Under the pieces are notes generated by a model that worked only from the letters and a program-made list of their open reading frames with translations, made no database searches and was not told where the DNA came from. A program made the translations under genes and the position numbers. Shown piece by piece: positions 26,276 to 34,067 of a stretch of 64,000 bases of DNA (position 1 is the stretch's first letter; each line of letters begins with the position of its first letter). This DNA comes from Pseudomonadota bacterium. GTDB lineage: Bacteria > Pseudomonadota > Alphaproteobacteria > Rhizobiales > Aestuariivirgaceae. Where the stretch lies: the NCBI GenBank assembly GCA_963205315.1, contig CAUJIO010000008.1, forward strand, positions 62,001 through 126,000, in the 5' to 3' direction.

Positions 26276-27673
26276 ATGACTGACCTGAATGCCGTTCTCA
26301 CCAATGCCGACGGCGACTTCGACAACAGCCTCGGCCGCCTGTTCCAACTGGTGCGCATCCCATCGATCTCCACCGATCCCGCCCACAATGCCGATTGCGA
26401 AACGGCCGCCCGCACCATCGTTGCCGATCTCAAATCGCTGGGGTTCGAGGCGGAATTGCGTGAGACGCCAGGGCGCCCCATGGTCGTGGCGCACTACACG
26501 CCGAAGACGGCGACGAAGTCCACGCCGCATCTGCTCTTCTACGGTCACTATGACGTGCAGCCCGCCGATCCGCTGGACCTGTGGAACACCCCGCCCTTCG
26601 AGCCCGTCCGCAAAAAGGATCCTGATGGTGTCGAGCGCATGTATGGCCGCGGCACGGCCGACGACAAGGGGCAGTTCATGACCTTCGTCGAGGCCGCCCG
26701 GGCCTGGATCACCACCACGGGTTCATTGCCGATCAAGGCGACCTTCCTCATCGAGGGCGAGGAAGAATCCGGTTCGCCGTCCCTGGTTCCCTTCCTCAAG
26801 GCCAACAAGGCTGAACTATCCTGCGATGCGGCCTTCGTTTGCGACACCAACATGTGGGACGCCAGGACGCCGGCGATCACCACCAGGCTTCGCGGCCTGG
26901 TGCATGAAGAAATCACCATCACCGGACCCAGCATCGATCTTCACTCCGGCCTCTACGGCGGCCCGGCCATGAATCCGATCCGTGTACTGACGAAAGTCAT
27001 CGCAGCCCTGCATGACAAGAACGGCAAGGTCACCATACCTGGCTTCTATGACGGTGTCGCCGATCTGCCGAAGGCAACGATGAAGCAATGGCAGTCGCTG
27101 AAGTTCTCGGAGGCGAAGTTTCTGAAGGAAGTGGGCTTGAAGCAGCCTGCCGGCGAGAAGGGCAAGAGCGTCCTTGAGCAGGTATGGGCTCGCCCCACGG
27201 CAGAAGTGAACGGCATCTGGGGCGGCTACACCGGCGCTGGCACCAAGACGGTGCTGCCGTCCAAGGCCCACGCCAAACTCACCTTCCGTCTGGTCGGCAA
27301 GCAGAATCCGCAGAAAATCCTGAAGGCTTTCCAGAACATGGTGAAGGGCCTGATTCCCAAGGACTGCAAGGTTGAATTCTCGGGCCGCGGTGGTGGCAGC
27401 CCTGCCACCGAGATTCCGGAGGACAATCCATGGATCGCCCGGTCGGCCAAGGCGCTGAAGGACGAATGGCGCCGTGACGCGGTGCTGATGGGCTCTGGTG
27501 GATCGATCCCGATCTGTCGCTTCTTCAAGGATATTCTCGGCATGGACAGCGTGTTGGTGGGCTTCGGCCTCAACGACGATGCGATCCATTCGCCCAACGA
27601 AAAGTACAATCTTTCGAGCTATCAGCGCGGCATTCGCAGTTGGGTGCGCATCATGGATGAACTCGGAAAGTAG
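26276..27673 (+). CDS. M20 family dipeptidase (second of a tandem pair)
   Basis: A 465-aa M20 metallopeptidase starting at MTDLNAVLTNADGD. It shares long matching blocks with the preceding gene: LLFYGHYDVQPADPLDLW, YGRGTADDKGQFMTF, IEGEEESGSPSL, DLHSGLYGGPAMNP and HSPNEKYNLSSYQRG. His, Asp and Glu-Glu metal and catalytic residues are intact. Such enzymes cleave dipeptides in the cytoplasm with zinc or manganese. It is followed 2 bp later by a SnoaL-like gene, suggesting one transcript from 24869 to 28439. Confidence 0.9.
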   Translation: MTDLNAVLTNADGDFDNSLGRLFQLVRIPSISTDPAHNADCETAARTIVADLKSLGFEAELRETPGRPMVVAHYTPKTATKSTPHLLFYGHYDVQPADPLDLWNTPPFEPVRKKDPDGVERMYGRGTADDKGQFMTFVEAARAWITTTGSLPIKATFLIEGEEESGSPSLVPFLKANKAELSCDAAFVCDTNMWDARTPAITTRLRGLVHEEITITGPSIDLHSGLYGGPAMNPIRVLTKVIAALHDKNGKVTIPGFYDGVADLPKATMKQWQSLKFSEAKFLKEVGLKQPAGEKGKSVLEQVWARPTAEVNGIWGGYTGAGTKTVLPSKAHAKLTFRLVGKQNPQKILKAFQNMVKGLIPKDCKVEFSGRGGGSPATEIPEDNPWIARSAKALKDEWRRDAVLMGSGGSIPICRFFKDILGMDSVLVGFGLNDDAIHSPNEKYNLSSYQRGIRSWVRIMDELGK

Positions 27674-27675
27674 TT

Positions 27676-28032
27676 GTGCCCATTGATCCCGTTGCTCTGG
27701 TCAGGCGCTATCACGCTGCGCTCAACCGCTATACTGCGGCAGAAGTGGCGGCGATGTTTGCAGCCGATGCCATCTATCAATCGCCAGGTGTTGGCGCATT
27801 GCGGGGCCGCGAGGCCATTATCGCCGCCTTTACGGCGTACTTCGCGGAACACCCGGATCAGCACGCCCTGGACGAGAAGATCACTCGGGAGGGAGACATG
27901 GCAGCGGCGTCGCAATGGCGATTGACCGCTACGTCGAGATCCACAGGCGAACCATATCATCGTCAGGGCGCGGAAACGGTTTCTTTCAACGGCGACGGTC
28001 TGATTGTCCGCGTCGATGTTGAAGACCAATGA
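27676..28032 (+). CDS. SnoaL/NTF2-like small protein (YybH/DUF4440 type)
   Basis: A 118-aa single-domain protein with the NTF2-like cone fold. It begins with a GTG at 27676 immediately after the dipeptidase stop. Typical features are the N-terminal helix VALVRRYHAALNRYTAAEVAAMFAADAIYQSP, GREAIIAAFTAYF and the C-terminal strand VSFNGDGLIVRVDVED. Family members are enzymes, polyketide cyclases or binding proteins, and the function here is unknown. Its stop overlaps the start of the channel gene (ATGA). Confidence 0.85.
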   Translation: MPIDPVALVRRYHAALNRYTAAEVAAMFAADAIYQSPGVGALRGREAIIAAFTAYFAEHPDQHALDEKITREGDMAAASQWRLTATSRSTGEPYHRQGAETVSFNGDGLIVRVDVEDQ

Positions 28033-28439
28033 TCCATCAGCTTCTCATCGGCTCGGCTGTGATTGCGGTGACGGTGGCGGTGCAAGCCGAGATGTACAAT
28101 CTTTTCTGGCACCGTTTCGAGTCGGTGGTCCTCGGCTGCCGGCGCCTGCTCAAGCGCTTTGCCAACACCGGTGCCATCATCATCGGCGTGCTTTACATAC
28201 TGCTCATCCACACACTCAATGTCTGGATCTGGGCCAGCGTTTTCTACTTCCTTGGCGCTTTCAGCACCTTCGAGCCGTCTTTGTATTTTTCGCTCGTCTC
28301 GTTCACGACGGTTGGCTTCGGCGACATCACGCTGGGGCCAGACTGGCGCCTGCTCTCCGGACTCACCGCCGCCAACGGCTTCCTGTCCTTCGGTTGGTCG
28401 ACCGCCTACATGGTCGAACTGCTGCGCCGCACGGCCTAG
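28029..28439 (+). CDS. Two-transmembrane ion channel domain protein
   Basis: A 136-aa membrane protein with a pore-loop module. A first hydrophobic stretch (residues 3-20) and a TM helix (about 50-75) are followed by the pore region SLVSFTTVGFGDITLGPDW, whose filter TVGFGD is a variant of the potassium-channel TVGYGD. The last helix is LLSGLTAANGFLSFGWSTAYMVELL. It should form a tetrameric cation channel in the inner membrane. There is no RCK or voltage-sensor domain. The 4-bp overlap with the SnoaL-like gene suggests linked expression. Confidence 0.85.
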   Translation: MIHQLLIGSAVIAVTVAVQAEMYNLFWHRFESVVLGCRRLLKRFANTGAIIIGVLYILLIHTLNVWIWASVFYFLGAFSTFEPSLYFSLVSFTTVGFGDITLGPDWRLLSGLTAANGFLSFGWSTAYMVELLRRTA

Positions 28440-28440
28440 A

Positions 28441-28474
28441 GCAACCGGCGCTCCGTTGAGCGCCGATAAGTTGC
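28441..28474. repeat. 34-bp palindromic repeat, copy 1
   Basis: The sequence has nested dyad symmetry: outer arms GCAAC/GTTGC and inner arms CGGCGCTC/GAGCGCCG. It matches the copy at 28546-28579 at 30 of 34 positions, in the same orientation. It begins two bases after the channel gene stop. It resembles REP-type intergenic palindromes and could also act in transcription termination. Confidence 0.7.
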
Positions 28475-28477
28475 TCG

Positions 28478-28519
28478 ATCACTTTAAATCTTGCGCATTT
28501 TTTTTGCATCGCAAGTGAT
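28478..28519. terminator. Imperfect dyad with an eight-T tract between the two repeats
   Basis: Between the palindromes, ATCACTT (28478-28484) pairs with AAGTGAT (28513-28519), with further complementarity inside (TTGCGCA / TGC...GCAA). The loop carries an uninterrupted run of eight T at about 28498-28505. This may form a terminator for the plus-strand unit that ends with the channel gene. Confidence 0.4.
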
Positions 28520-28545
28520 TCCACTTGCTCGCCCAATGCGCGAGA

Positions 28546-28579
28546 GCAACCGGCGCTCGATTGAGCGCCGGCAAGTTGC
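28546..28579. repeat. 34-bp palindromic repeat, copy 2
   Basis: This copy is more symmetrical than the first: inner arms CGGCGCTC / GAGCGCCG with a four-base loop, outer arms GCAAC / GTTGC. It ends 12 bp before the stop of the minus-strand flavin-binding gene. Together with copy 1 it brackets the spacer between two convergent transcription units. Confidence 0.7.
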
Positions 28580-28591
28580 TTGCCCAAATCG

Positions 28592-29236
28592 CTAGCCGAT
28601 CTTGAACTCCGTAACGTGCTTTGGCGGTGTGAAGCCCGGCAGCAGGCGCGGATCGTCCACCGGAGTGAGCAACTGCTGCTTCACCGGAATGACACCGGCC
28701 CACACCGGGATATTGTAGTCTTCCTCGTCGTCACCGGGCGGGCCAGTGCGCACCTTTGCGGACGCCTCATCGAGCGACAGCGACAGGACAGTGGTGGCCT
28801 TCAACTCTTTCTCGGTGAGCTGCCGCAGCAACTCCCAGCGGCCCGGCCAAAGTCCTTCCGTGAAGTTCTTCAGCCGCATCTCCTTCTCGGCGGAATCGAC
28901 AATCTTCACCGCCGTGCCGAACACCATCACCGAGCGATAGTTGCAGCTATGGTTGAAGGCCGAACGCGCCATGACGAAACCGTCAATGATCGACACGTTG
29001 ACGCAAACCTGTGCGTTCTCGCTGGCTTCCAGCATGCGGCTGGCCGATGATCCATGCCAGTAGATCCTGTCGCCTTCGCGCCACTGCAGTGTCGGCGTGA
29101 CGAAGGGTGCGCCATCGAACACATAGCCAACCGTACAGATCGGCATGGCATCGAGAATGCCATGCACCGTCTCGGCATCATATTTTGCGCGCTTGTTCAT
29201 TCGCTTCAAACGCGTGCGTTCGCTCGGGGCATCCAT
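28592..29236 (-). CDS. Pyridoxamine 5'-phosphate oxidase-fold (flavin-binding) protein
   Basis: A 214-aa protein with the split-barrel PNPOx fold, similar to the flavin-nucleotide-binding Nim/HugZ-like group. The chosen start is MDAPSERTRLKRMNKRAKYD. Key stretches are MPICTVGYVFDGAPFVTPTLQWREGDRIYWHGS (strands that would bind FMN), SRMLEASENAQVCVNVSIIDG and HSCNYRSVMVFGTAVKI. It is transcribed divergently from a MocR-type regulator (73-bp spacer) and may be its target. A true PdxH activity is unlikely because the usual pyridoxine-phosphate-binding C-terminus is not evident. Confidence 0.83.
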   Translation of the reverse strand: MDAPSERTRLKRMNKRAKYDAETVHGILDAMPICTVGYVFDGAPFVTPTLQWREGDRIYWHGSSASRMLEASENAQVCVNVSIIDGFVMARSAFNHSCNYRSVMVFGTAVKIVDSAEKEMRLKNFTEGLWPGRWELLRQLTEKELKATTVLSLSLDEASAKVRTGPPGDDEEDYNIPVWAGVIPVKQQLLTPVDDPRLLPGFTPPKHVTEFKIG

Positions 29237-29309
29237 GGCCAAAAACTCCAAATTGCGCGCTCTCATTGCCCGCGATATGGTCTATCCGAAAGGACCAAGT
29301 TTCACCGCG

Positions 29310-30740
29310 ATGAACAGACCACTTTTGGGCACGTCGGCCAGCGAGATCGGTATTGACCGCAGTGACCGCGAGCCGATCCAGTCGCAGATCGCCCGGCAAT
29401 TGCGGGCCCTCGTCTTGAGCGGCCGGCTCAAGCCGCAGACGAAGCTGCCGTCGACGCGCGCGCTTTCCGAGGAACTCAGCGTGGCGCGGGCAACCGTGGT
29501 AGAGGCCTATGAGCAGCTGTTGAGCGAGGGCTATCTTGAAACCCGCTCCGGCTCGGGCACACGCGTGGCCGCTGAACTGCCGGAGTCGCTCCTGACGTCG
29601 TTGCCGGCCAAGTCGGCCAAGCCCGCAAGCCCGCGCCTGACCGTGAGACGCGAGCCGGCGCGGCCCTTCCGCTCTGGCCTCGTCGACTGGGAGAACTTTC
29701 CGCATGACGAGTGGGGGCGGATGCTGGGCCGCTTTTGGCGCAATCCGCCCGTGACGCTGCTCGAGCACAATGATCCCTTTGGCTGGATGCCGCTGCGCGA
29801 GGCCATTTCACGGCATCTTTATGAATGGCGGGGAATCACCTGCCCCGAGGAACAGGTGATTGTCACGGCCGGCGGACTTGACGCGTTCGACCTGATCGGC
29901 CGTGCAATCCTCGAACCGGGCAACAAGGTTTGGTTCGAGGAGCCGGGCTATCCCACTGCGCGGCGCATCTTCTCGCTCGGCGGCGTTACTGTTGCACCGG
30001 TGCCGGTCGATGAAGAAGGGCTGGTGGTGGCGCGAGGGATAGAGAAATCGCCCGACGCGCGCGCTGCCTTCGTGACGCCCGCACGGCAATATCCCACCGG
30101 CGTGACCATGCCCCTGGCGCGCCGTTTGGAACTGCTTGACTGGGCGGCGGAGGCCGACGCCATTGTCATAGAGGATGATTACGACAGCGAATACCGTTAT
30201 GTCGGCCGGCCGCTGCCTGCCCTGATGAGTCTCGATAAGCGTGCCCGCGTCATTTACACGGGCACCTTCTCCAAGGTATTTTCGCCGATCATCCGGCTCG
30301 GTTACATCGTGGTGCCCAAGTCGTTGGTGGAGCGCTTTCGCGATGAACGCCTGTCGCATGGCGCACCGCCGTCGCTCATGGCGCAGCCCGCACTTGCTGA
30401 ATTCATGGCCTCCGGCGCCTTCGCCATTCACATCCGCCGCATGCGCCGCATCTATGCCACGCGCCGCCGCGTGCTGATCGAGGCGCTGAAACCCGGCGAC
30501 GGCAGGCTCTACCATATCGATGCTTCGCCTGCGGGCCTCATGCTGCTGTTGCGATTGCCGGCTGACCGGAGCGATGAGGAACTTGTGGCGCAGTTGCTGG
30601 CGGAAGGTATCGACGTGCAGTCGCTATCCAGTCACTACGCTGGCCGCAAGCGTACGCAAGGATTGCTGTTGAGCTTCGCCGGCTTCAGCGAATCCGACTT
30701 GAAGAAAGCCGCCGCCAGATTGATCGGAGTCATGTCATGA
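29310..30740 (+). CDS. MocR/PdxR-type GntR regulator with aminotransferase-like domain
   Basis: A 476-aa chimeric regulator. The N-terminal GntR winged helix (REPIQSQIARQLRALVLSGRLKPQTKLPSTRALSEELSVARATVVEAYEQL, read in parts) joins by a linker to a fold-type I aminotransferase-like domain (about residues 115-470). That domain keeps DDYDSEYRY and the PLP-lysine region TGTFSKVFSPIIRLGYIV. Such proteins sense PLP or amino compounds. The start at MNRPLLGTSASEIGID leaves 73 bp to the divergent PNPOx-fold gene; an upstream ATG at 29235 is less likely. Its stop overlaps the start of the AbgB-like gene by 4 bp. Confidence 0.88.
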   Translation: MNRPLLGTSASEIGIDRSDREPIQSQIARQLRALVLSGRLKPQTKLPSTRALSEELSVARATVVEAYEQLLSEGYLETRSGSGTRVAAELPESLLTSLPAKSAKPASPRLTVRREPARPFRSGLVDWENFPHDEWGRMLGRFWRNPPVTLLEHNDPFGWMPLREAISRHLYEWRGITCPEEQVIVTAGGLDAFDLIGRAILEPGNKVWFEEPGYPTARRIFSLGGVTVAPVPVDEEGLVVARGIEKSPDARAAFVTPARQYPTGVTMPLARRLELLDWAAEADAIVIEDDYDSEYRYVGRPLPALMSLDKRARVIYTGTFSKVFSPIIRLGYIVVPKSLVERFRDERLSHGAPPSLMAQPALAEFMASGAFAIHIRRMRRIYATRRRVLIEALKPGDGRLYHIDASPAGLMLLLRLPADRSDEELVAQLLAEGIDVQSLSSHYAGRKRTQGLLLSFAGFSESDLKKAAARLIGVMS

Positions 30741-32335
30741 ACGATGCAGCCAAATCCACCGCCTTCACTTGGGTGGAGCAGAAGCAACCTGAATGGTCTG
30801 CCTGGAATTCCCACATCTGGCATCTGGCCGAAACCGCATGGCGCGAATACCGCTCTGCTGCCTGGTATGTCGAGCGCCTGCGTGCCGAAGGCTTTGAAGT
30901 TGAAGAGGGGTCAGGCGGCATGCCCACCGCCTTTGCCGCGAACTGGAGCAACGGCCCCGGACCCACCATCATGGCCTATGCGGAATATGACGCGGTACCC
31001 GGCAATTGCCAGGCCGCGGATACCTATCGCAGTCCGCGCAAGGGCCTGTCGCGCTTTGCCGGCGGACACACCGATCCGCATTCGGCCCTCGGCATGGGCT
31101 CACTCGTCGGTGCGCTCGCAGCGAAGGCGGCCATGCAGCAGCACGGCATTACCGGCACGATCCGCTTCATGGGAGAGCCCGCCGAGAAGGTACGCGGTTC
31201 AAAGCCGATCCATGCGGCGAAGGGCTACTATGATGGACTTGACGCTATCCTGTCCTTTCATCCCTTCTACATGCTGCCGCTGTGCAACACGGCGCGCTGG
31301 GATACGCATTGTGGTCCTTACTACGCGGCGATCTATGAATTTCTTTGCGAAGAGCCGGAGAGCTGGCTGAAGGATGCGGTCACCGATGCGGCGGGCGCTC
31401 CCATTCCCGCGGCTCACACCTCGGCCCGCGCACCCGGCGCCAACGACGCCGTCGTCGCCATGTATACCCTGTCGAAGATGATGCGCGACAATATGTTGCC
31501 GCATACCGGCACATGGACATTGAATGAAACCATTCTCGCCAGCGGTCAGGCCACTGCCGACAATCTCGCGGCCCAGATGGCGATGATCATGTTTGCGGCG
31601 CGCGCCCCCGATGTGGCGATGCTGAAGAAGATCTACGCGGTGCTGGATCGCAATGCGGAAGCCGCTGCCGCGGCCGCGCATTGCACGGTGAAGCGCCACT
31701 GGGTGTCGAAATCCAGGCCCGGCCTCGCCAATCACGCGATGGCCGAACTCACCTACCGCAATCTTGAAAGGGCCGGTGCGCCGCGCTACGGAGCTGCGGC
31801 GGTGGCCAAGGCGCAAGCCCTTCAGAAGGAGCTGGGATTGGAGCCGATGGCGAAACCCTTTGCCGATGAATTGGGCGAACTGGTGCCGCCGCAGGAAGCC
31901 GAGCGCCGGCTGCGCCGCGACCTGCCGTCCTGGCAGACTCACTATACGTCCGACGACTATACCGACATGACGTGGTTTGCCCCCACGGTGCGATTCTACA
32001 TCGGACGCGCCGTGCTGAAGGCGCCGCCGGGTTTCGCCTATCCGGAGTGGGCGTTGAATGCGCTGGGAGGCATCCCCGCCTGCATCGATCCGACAGTCGA
32101 GACGGCAGCCAAGACCATTGCCGCCACCATCATCGACCTGATGACTGACAAGGCGGCATTGGCGCAAGCCCGGGAAGAGTTCCGTACACGGATGGCTGCG
32201 GCGGCTGACACAACTCCATGGTGTGACTATCCGGCTCCCATCGACTTCCCTTGGCCGGAATATGTCGAGACGCCGCGCGGACGCGAATGGTGGATTCCGG
32301 CCACCGCTGTGGACCGCGCCATGCAGCGCGATTGA
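30737..32335 (+). CDS. AbgB-like M20 family amidohydrolase with altered metal-site motifs
   Basis: A 532-aa protein related to the p-aminobenzoyl-glutamate hydrolase subunit B / M20D family. The N-terminal catalytic domain is recognisable (HIWHLAETAWREYRSA, AEYDAVPGN at 82-90, GEPAEKVRGSKPIHAAKGYYDGLDA in parts). The usual CGH motif is DPH (GHTDPHSALGMGS, about 110-122), and the usual Glu-Glu pair is Glu-Lys (PAEK, 148-151). These changes could alter metal use or abolish hydrolysis. An insertion-rich C-terminal half extends the length well past the usual 400-480 aa. It is coupled to the MocR regulator by a 4-bp overlap. Confidence 0.8.
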   Translation: MNDAAKSTAFTWVEQKQPEWSAWNSHIWHLAETAWREYRSAAWYVERLRAEGFEVEEGSGGMPTAFAANWSNGPGPTIMAYAEYDAVPGNCQAADTYRSPRKGLSRFAGGHTDPHSALGMGSLVGALAAKAAMQQHGITGTIRFMGEPAEKVRGSKPIHAAKGYYDGLDAILSFHPFYMLPLCNTARWDTHCGPYYAAIYEFLCEEPESWLKDAVTDAAGAPIPAAHTSARAPGANDAVVAMYTLSKMMRDNMLPHTGTWTLNETILASGQATADNLAAQMAMIMFAARAPDVAMLKKIYAVLDRNAEAAAAAAHCTVKRHWVSKSRPGLANHAMAELTYRNLERAGAPRYGAAAVAKAQALQKELGLEPMAKPFADELGELVPPQEAERRLRRDLPSWQTHYTSDDYTDMTWFAPTVRFYIGRAVLKAPPGFAYPEWALNALGGIPACIDPTVETAAKTIAATIIDLMTDKAALAQAREEFRTRMAAAADTTPWCDYPAPIDFPWPEYVETPRGREWWIPATAVDRAMQRD

Positions 32336-32344
32336 GCGATCGGT

Positions 32345-33016
32345 TCATGACGCCAGTGGCCGCAGTTCCTTCAGCAGTTTTTCGCGGATGGCGCGCACAT
32401 AGTCTTCGAAATCGCGGGCTGGCTGAATGAAGGCATCTGGGCCGATGATGACACGGTCGCGATAGTAGATGTCGAGGTCCTGCTGGTCGGCCATGATTGG
32501 CAAGCCGTTGATCGTGATGCCAGCCGCCCGGGCGCGCTGGCGGGAAGCCTGAAGGTCGACGCCAGAATTGTCCGGTCCGTCCCCCGACACATCGATGATA
32601 CGGCGGTCGCCGTCGAAATCGTTGCCTTCGATCAGTAAGCGGCTGTCATCGATTGCGGTGCCGATGGAGGTCGAGCTGGCCCGCAGCCACCGGCGCACAA
32701 GCCCGATGCGGAAGCCGAACGCCTTGGCATCGCGCGCCGATTCGAGATGAATGAAGGGCAGGACGATGCGGGTTTCTCCCGGCGCACCCCATTGCAGCAC
32801 CGCGATCGCAACGCCCATCGGCTGGAGATTCTCCACCGCCTGGAGCACGTCCGGGTCGCGGAAGGCCAGCGACAGGCCGTCGAGTTGCTGTTGAAACTCC
32901 AGGCGGTCGACACTCGCCGAACTGTCGAGCGCCAGGACCAGTTCGATGGCAACGCGCGTCTGCTGCGCCATCGCAGGCTGAGACAATACCAGAACGATGC
33001 AAAGGCGCGACGCCAT
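32345..33016 (-). CDS. DUF1194 secreted VWA-like protein (copy 1)
   Basis: A 223-aa exported protein with a von Willebrand A-like fold. From the ATG at 33016 it has a compact signal peptide (MASRLCIVLVLSQPAMAQQ). The frame is open to 33163, but the longer forms collide with the divergent PCu(A)C start. The MIDAS-type DxSxS is present in LVLALDSSASVDRLEF. Later blocks include RIIDVSGDGPDNSG and, at the end, FIQPARDFEDYVRAIREKLL. DUF1194 proteins are common in alphaproteobacteria and have no established function. A paralogue lies at 43419-44135. Confidence 0.83.
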   Translation of the reverse strand: MASRLCIVLVLSQPAMAQQTRVAIELVLALDSSASVDRLEFQQQLDGLSLAFRDPDVLQAVENLQPMGVAIAVLQWGAPGETRIVLPFIHLESARDAKAFGFRIGLVRRWLRASSTSIGTAIDDSRLLIEGNDFDGDRRIIDVSGDGPDNSGVDLQASRQRARAAGITINGLPIMADQQDLDIYYRDRVIIGPDAFIQPARDFEDYVRAIREKLLKELRPLAS

Positions 33017-33068
33017 GCCGCGCACAATGTGCCGCGCGCCCGCCCGAAATTGGAGGCAGAAGGCTAGC

Positions 33069-33560
33069 ATGCGACGCATCCTTCTCGAACTCTCATTCAC
33101 GATCGCTCTGACCCTGGCCGCCATCTTCTCCTCGGCCGCCGGGGCAAGTGCCAGCGACATCATGGTGACGGGGGCTTTTGCCCGCGCCTCCGCGACACCC
33201 GTGGCGAAATCCGGTGCGGCCTATGTTTCCATCATGAACCACGGCATCATCACCGACCGGCTGTTGGCGATCACGACGGCCGCCGCTCGTAGCGCTGAAC
33301 TGCACAGCACGGTCATGGACGGCGACATGATGAAAATGGAACCGGTGGAGCATGTGGACCTGCCGCCCGGCGGAACGCTGGAGATGAAGCCCGGCGGCCT
33401 GCATATCATGCTGATCGGGCTCGTTGCGCCGCTGAAGCAGGATGGCGAGATTCAACTCACCTTGCGCTTCGAAAAGGCAGGCGATGTCACCGTCAAGGTC
33501 CCCGTCGGCGAAGTTGCCGCGGGAAGCCATGATCACACGCCGGACACGTCGTCGGACTGA
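33069..33560 (+). CDS. PCu(A)C family copper chaperone
   Basis: A 163-aa periplasmic copper-binding protein that delivers Cu(I) to cytochrome oxidase. A signal peptide (MRRILLELSFTIALTLAAIFSSAAGASA) precedes the PCu(A)C domain (FARASATPVAKSGAAYVSIMNHG). The metal motif appears as AELHSTVMDGDMMKMEP followed by the GGLHIMLIGL pair, matching the H(M)X10MX21HXM pattern. A His/Asp-rich tail (GSHDHTPDTSSD) may add low-affinity metal binding. The 3' end overlaps the convergent ICMT-like gene by 28 bp. Confidence 0.92.
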   Translation: MRRILLELSFTIALTLAAIFSSAAGASASDIMVTGAFARASATPVAKSGAAYVSIMNHGIITDRLLAITTAAARSAELHSTVMDGDMMKMEPVEHVDLPPGGTLEMKPGGLHIMLIGLVAPLKQDGEIQLTLRFEKAGDVTVKVPVGEVAAGSHDHTPDTSSD

Positions 33561-34063
33561 TCGGGCACGCGCAACGGCTTCAGCGCTTCATCTTCCGAGC
33601 GGATGCGCCAGTACAACATCGCAGCGTTGAGAGCGGCGAACAGGATCGCATACCACCACAACCCGAACGCCATCGGCAGAATGAAGATTTCGCCCGCCAC
33701 AACCATGTAATTGGGGTGGCGGAAGAACTTGTAGGGGCCTTCATCGACCAGCGTTTCTCCCGGCACCACGATGATGCGCGTCGTCCAGCGGCTTCCGAGA
33801 GCCGCAATGATCCAGCCGCGCGCGGCTTCGAGCACCAGATAGGCGAAGATCCACGGCATGGATACCGCGGGGTTCTGGTAGATCACCAGATACCAGAGTC
33901 CGCCCAGCCAGATCGCATGCAGCAAGACGACGAGAGGATAATGGTTCGATCCAACCTCGAAGCCACCTTTGGCCAGCAGCCGCTTGGTATTGCGGTGCGC
34001 GATGTAAAGCTCGGCGAGCCGTTGCAGCGTGACGAGCGACAGGATGATGATATTGGTCCACAT
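33533..34063 (-). CDS. Isoprenylcysteine carboxyl methyltransferase-like membrane methyltransferase (BpsB-like)
   Basis: A 176-aa integral membrane methyltransferase with about four hydrophobic segments. It carries the SAM-binding C-terminal signature GPYKFFRHPNYMVVAGEIF. It starts 4 bp after the type III polyketide synthase stop, so the two are one transcript. In Bacillus subtilis the same pairing (BpsA-BpsB) makes alkylpyrones and O-methylates them. By that analogy this enzyme would methylate the polyketide product rather than prenylated proteins. The function is inferred from family and context. Confidence 0.85.
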   Translation of the reverse strand: MWTNIIILSLVTLQRLAELYIAHRNTKRLLAKGGFEVGSNHYPLVVLLHAIWLGGLWYLVIYQNPAVSMPWIFAYLVLEAARGWIIAALGSRWTTRIIVVPGETLVDEGPYKFFRHPNYMVVAGEIFILPMAFGLWWYAILFAALNAAMLYWRIRSEDEALKPLRVPDQSDDVSGV

Positions 34064-34067
34064 GGCG

